Below, piece after piece: positions 63,958 to 64,000 of a DNA stretch of 64,000 bases. Numbering within the stretch: the stretch's first letter is position 1; every line of letters begins with the position of its first letter. The stretch lies in contig NZ_VATA01000007.1 of the NCBI RefSeq assembly GCF_005870025.1, forward strand, positions 124,001 to 188,000, written 5' to 3'. Source of the stretch: Poseidonocella sp. HB161398. Its GTDB lineage: Bacteria > Pseudomonadota > Alphaproteobacteria > Rhodobacterales > Rhodobacteraceae. The notes under the pieces were generated by a model. It saw only the letters and a list, made by a program, of their open reading frames with translations, was not told the DNA's origin and ran no database searches. The position numbers and the translations under genes are program-made.

Positions 63958-64000
63958 CCGTCCGGCGCCCCCCGGGCCGCGCGGCCCGCATGCGGGCGGA
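63958..64000 (+). other. Window end after the last gene, with a hairpin
   Basis: GGGCCGC-GCGGCCC (63974-63987) is a perfect palindrome shortly after the dehydrogenase stop and may be part of an intercistronic or terminating hairpin. No coding sequence can be judged in the remaining bases. Confidence 0.35.

Noticed and set aside
1-64000. tRNA, rRNA, plasmid replication origin or prophage genes
   Set aside because: No conserved tRNA T-arm pattern, rRNA segment, rep/par genes or phage structural genes were seen on reading both strands.

Overview
The window is high-GC DNA with alphaproteobacterial gene content, most likely from a Rhodobacteraceae/Paracoccaceae-type bacterium. The basis is codon use, gene repertoire (CUT2 sugar importers, EfeUOB, an RpiR-governed inositol cluster, MocE-type ferredoxin, Rhodobacter-like Zur box) and a candidate CCUCCUCC-loop sRNA. 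Species is not assignable from sequence alone. No rRNA, tRNA or CRISPR was found.

Region A (1-7.6 kb) is a zinc-limitation locus. A 19-bp perfect palindrome of Zur-box type overlaps the promoter of an operon encoding two COG0523 GTPase metallochaperones, a CysRS, a ThrRS and a decayed-looking VOC protein. A convergent class III alcohol dehydrogenase has lost two of its four structural zinc cysteines but keeps the catalytic zinc site. Region B (7.6-14.1 kb) holds a GlxA-type regulator, an Lrp/AsnC regulator and a diaminopropionate ammonia-lyase-like gene, followed by two broken genes (M24 peptidase, Asp/Glu racemase), a 1-kb repeat-bearing tract and a universal stress protein. Region C (14.2-18.8 kb) is a wrecked yhiI-rbbA-yhhJ-type export cluster containing the tail of an IS30 transposase.

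Region D (18.9-25.3 kb) carries a class A beta-lactamase with a divergent AmpR-like regulator, then an EfeU-EfeO-EfeB iron-uptake operon with an extra short M75 protein. Region E (25.3-31.9 kb) is gene-poor. It contains one intact gene (YbaK family), IS3 and IS30 remnants, and on the minus strand a twin-hairpin candidate sRNA with two near-identical CCUCCUCC loops.

Region F (31.9-64 kb) is a large cyclitol (inositol/rhizopine-like) catabolic island. It has three complete CUT2 ABC importers; an IolI-like isomerase; MocD-MocE-MocF-like oxygenase, Rieske ferredoxin and reductase, followed by PurU and preceded by a PanB-like protein; a sterol-desaturase-type and a phytanoyl-CoA-type oxygenase; an RpiR regulator; a LacI regulator; iolD-iolE-SDR on one strand; and iolG-aldehyde dehydrogenase-HpaI aldolase-hydroxyacid dehydrogenase-Gfo/Idh on the other. 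An inverted repeat TGCAA-N6-TTGCA (one copy with a single mismatch) occurs upstream of four transcription units, including the rpiR gene and the iolD/iolG divergent promoter, and probably defines the regulon.

How it may work together (inference): importers bring in several cyclitols. The MocDEF-like system removes an O-methyl group, PurU helps dispose of the released one-carbon unit, dehydrogenases of the Gfo/Idh/MocA family oxidise the ring, and IolE/IolD dehydrate and open it. The aldolase, dehydrogenases and ALDH finish the job in place of iolB/iolC/iolJ, which are not in the window.
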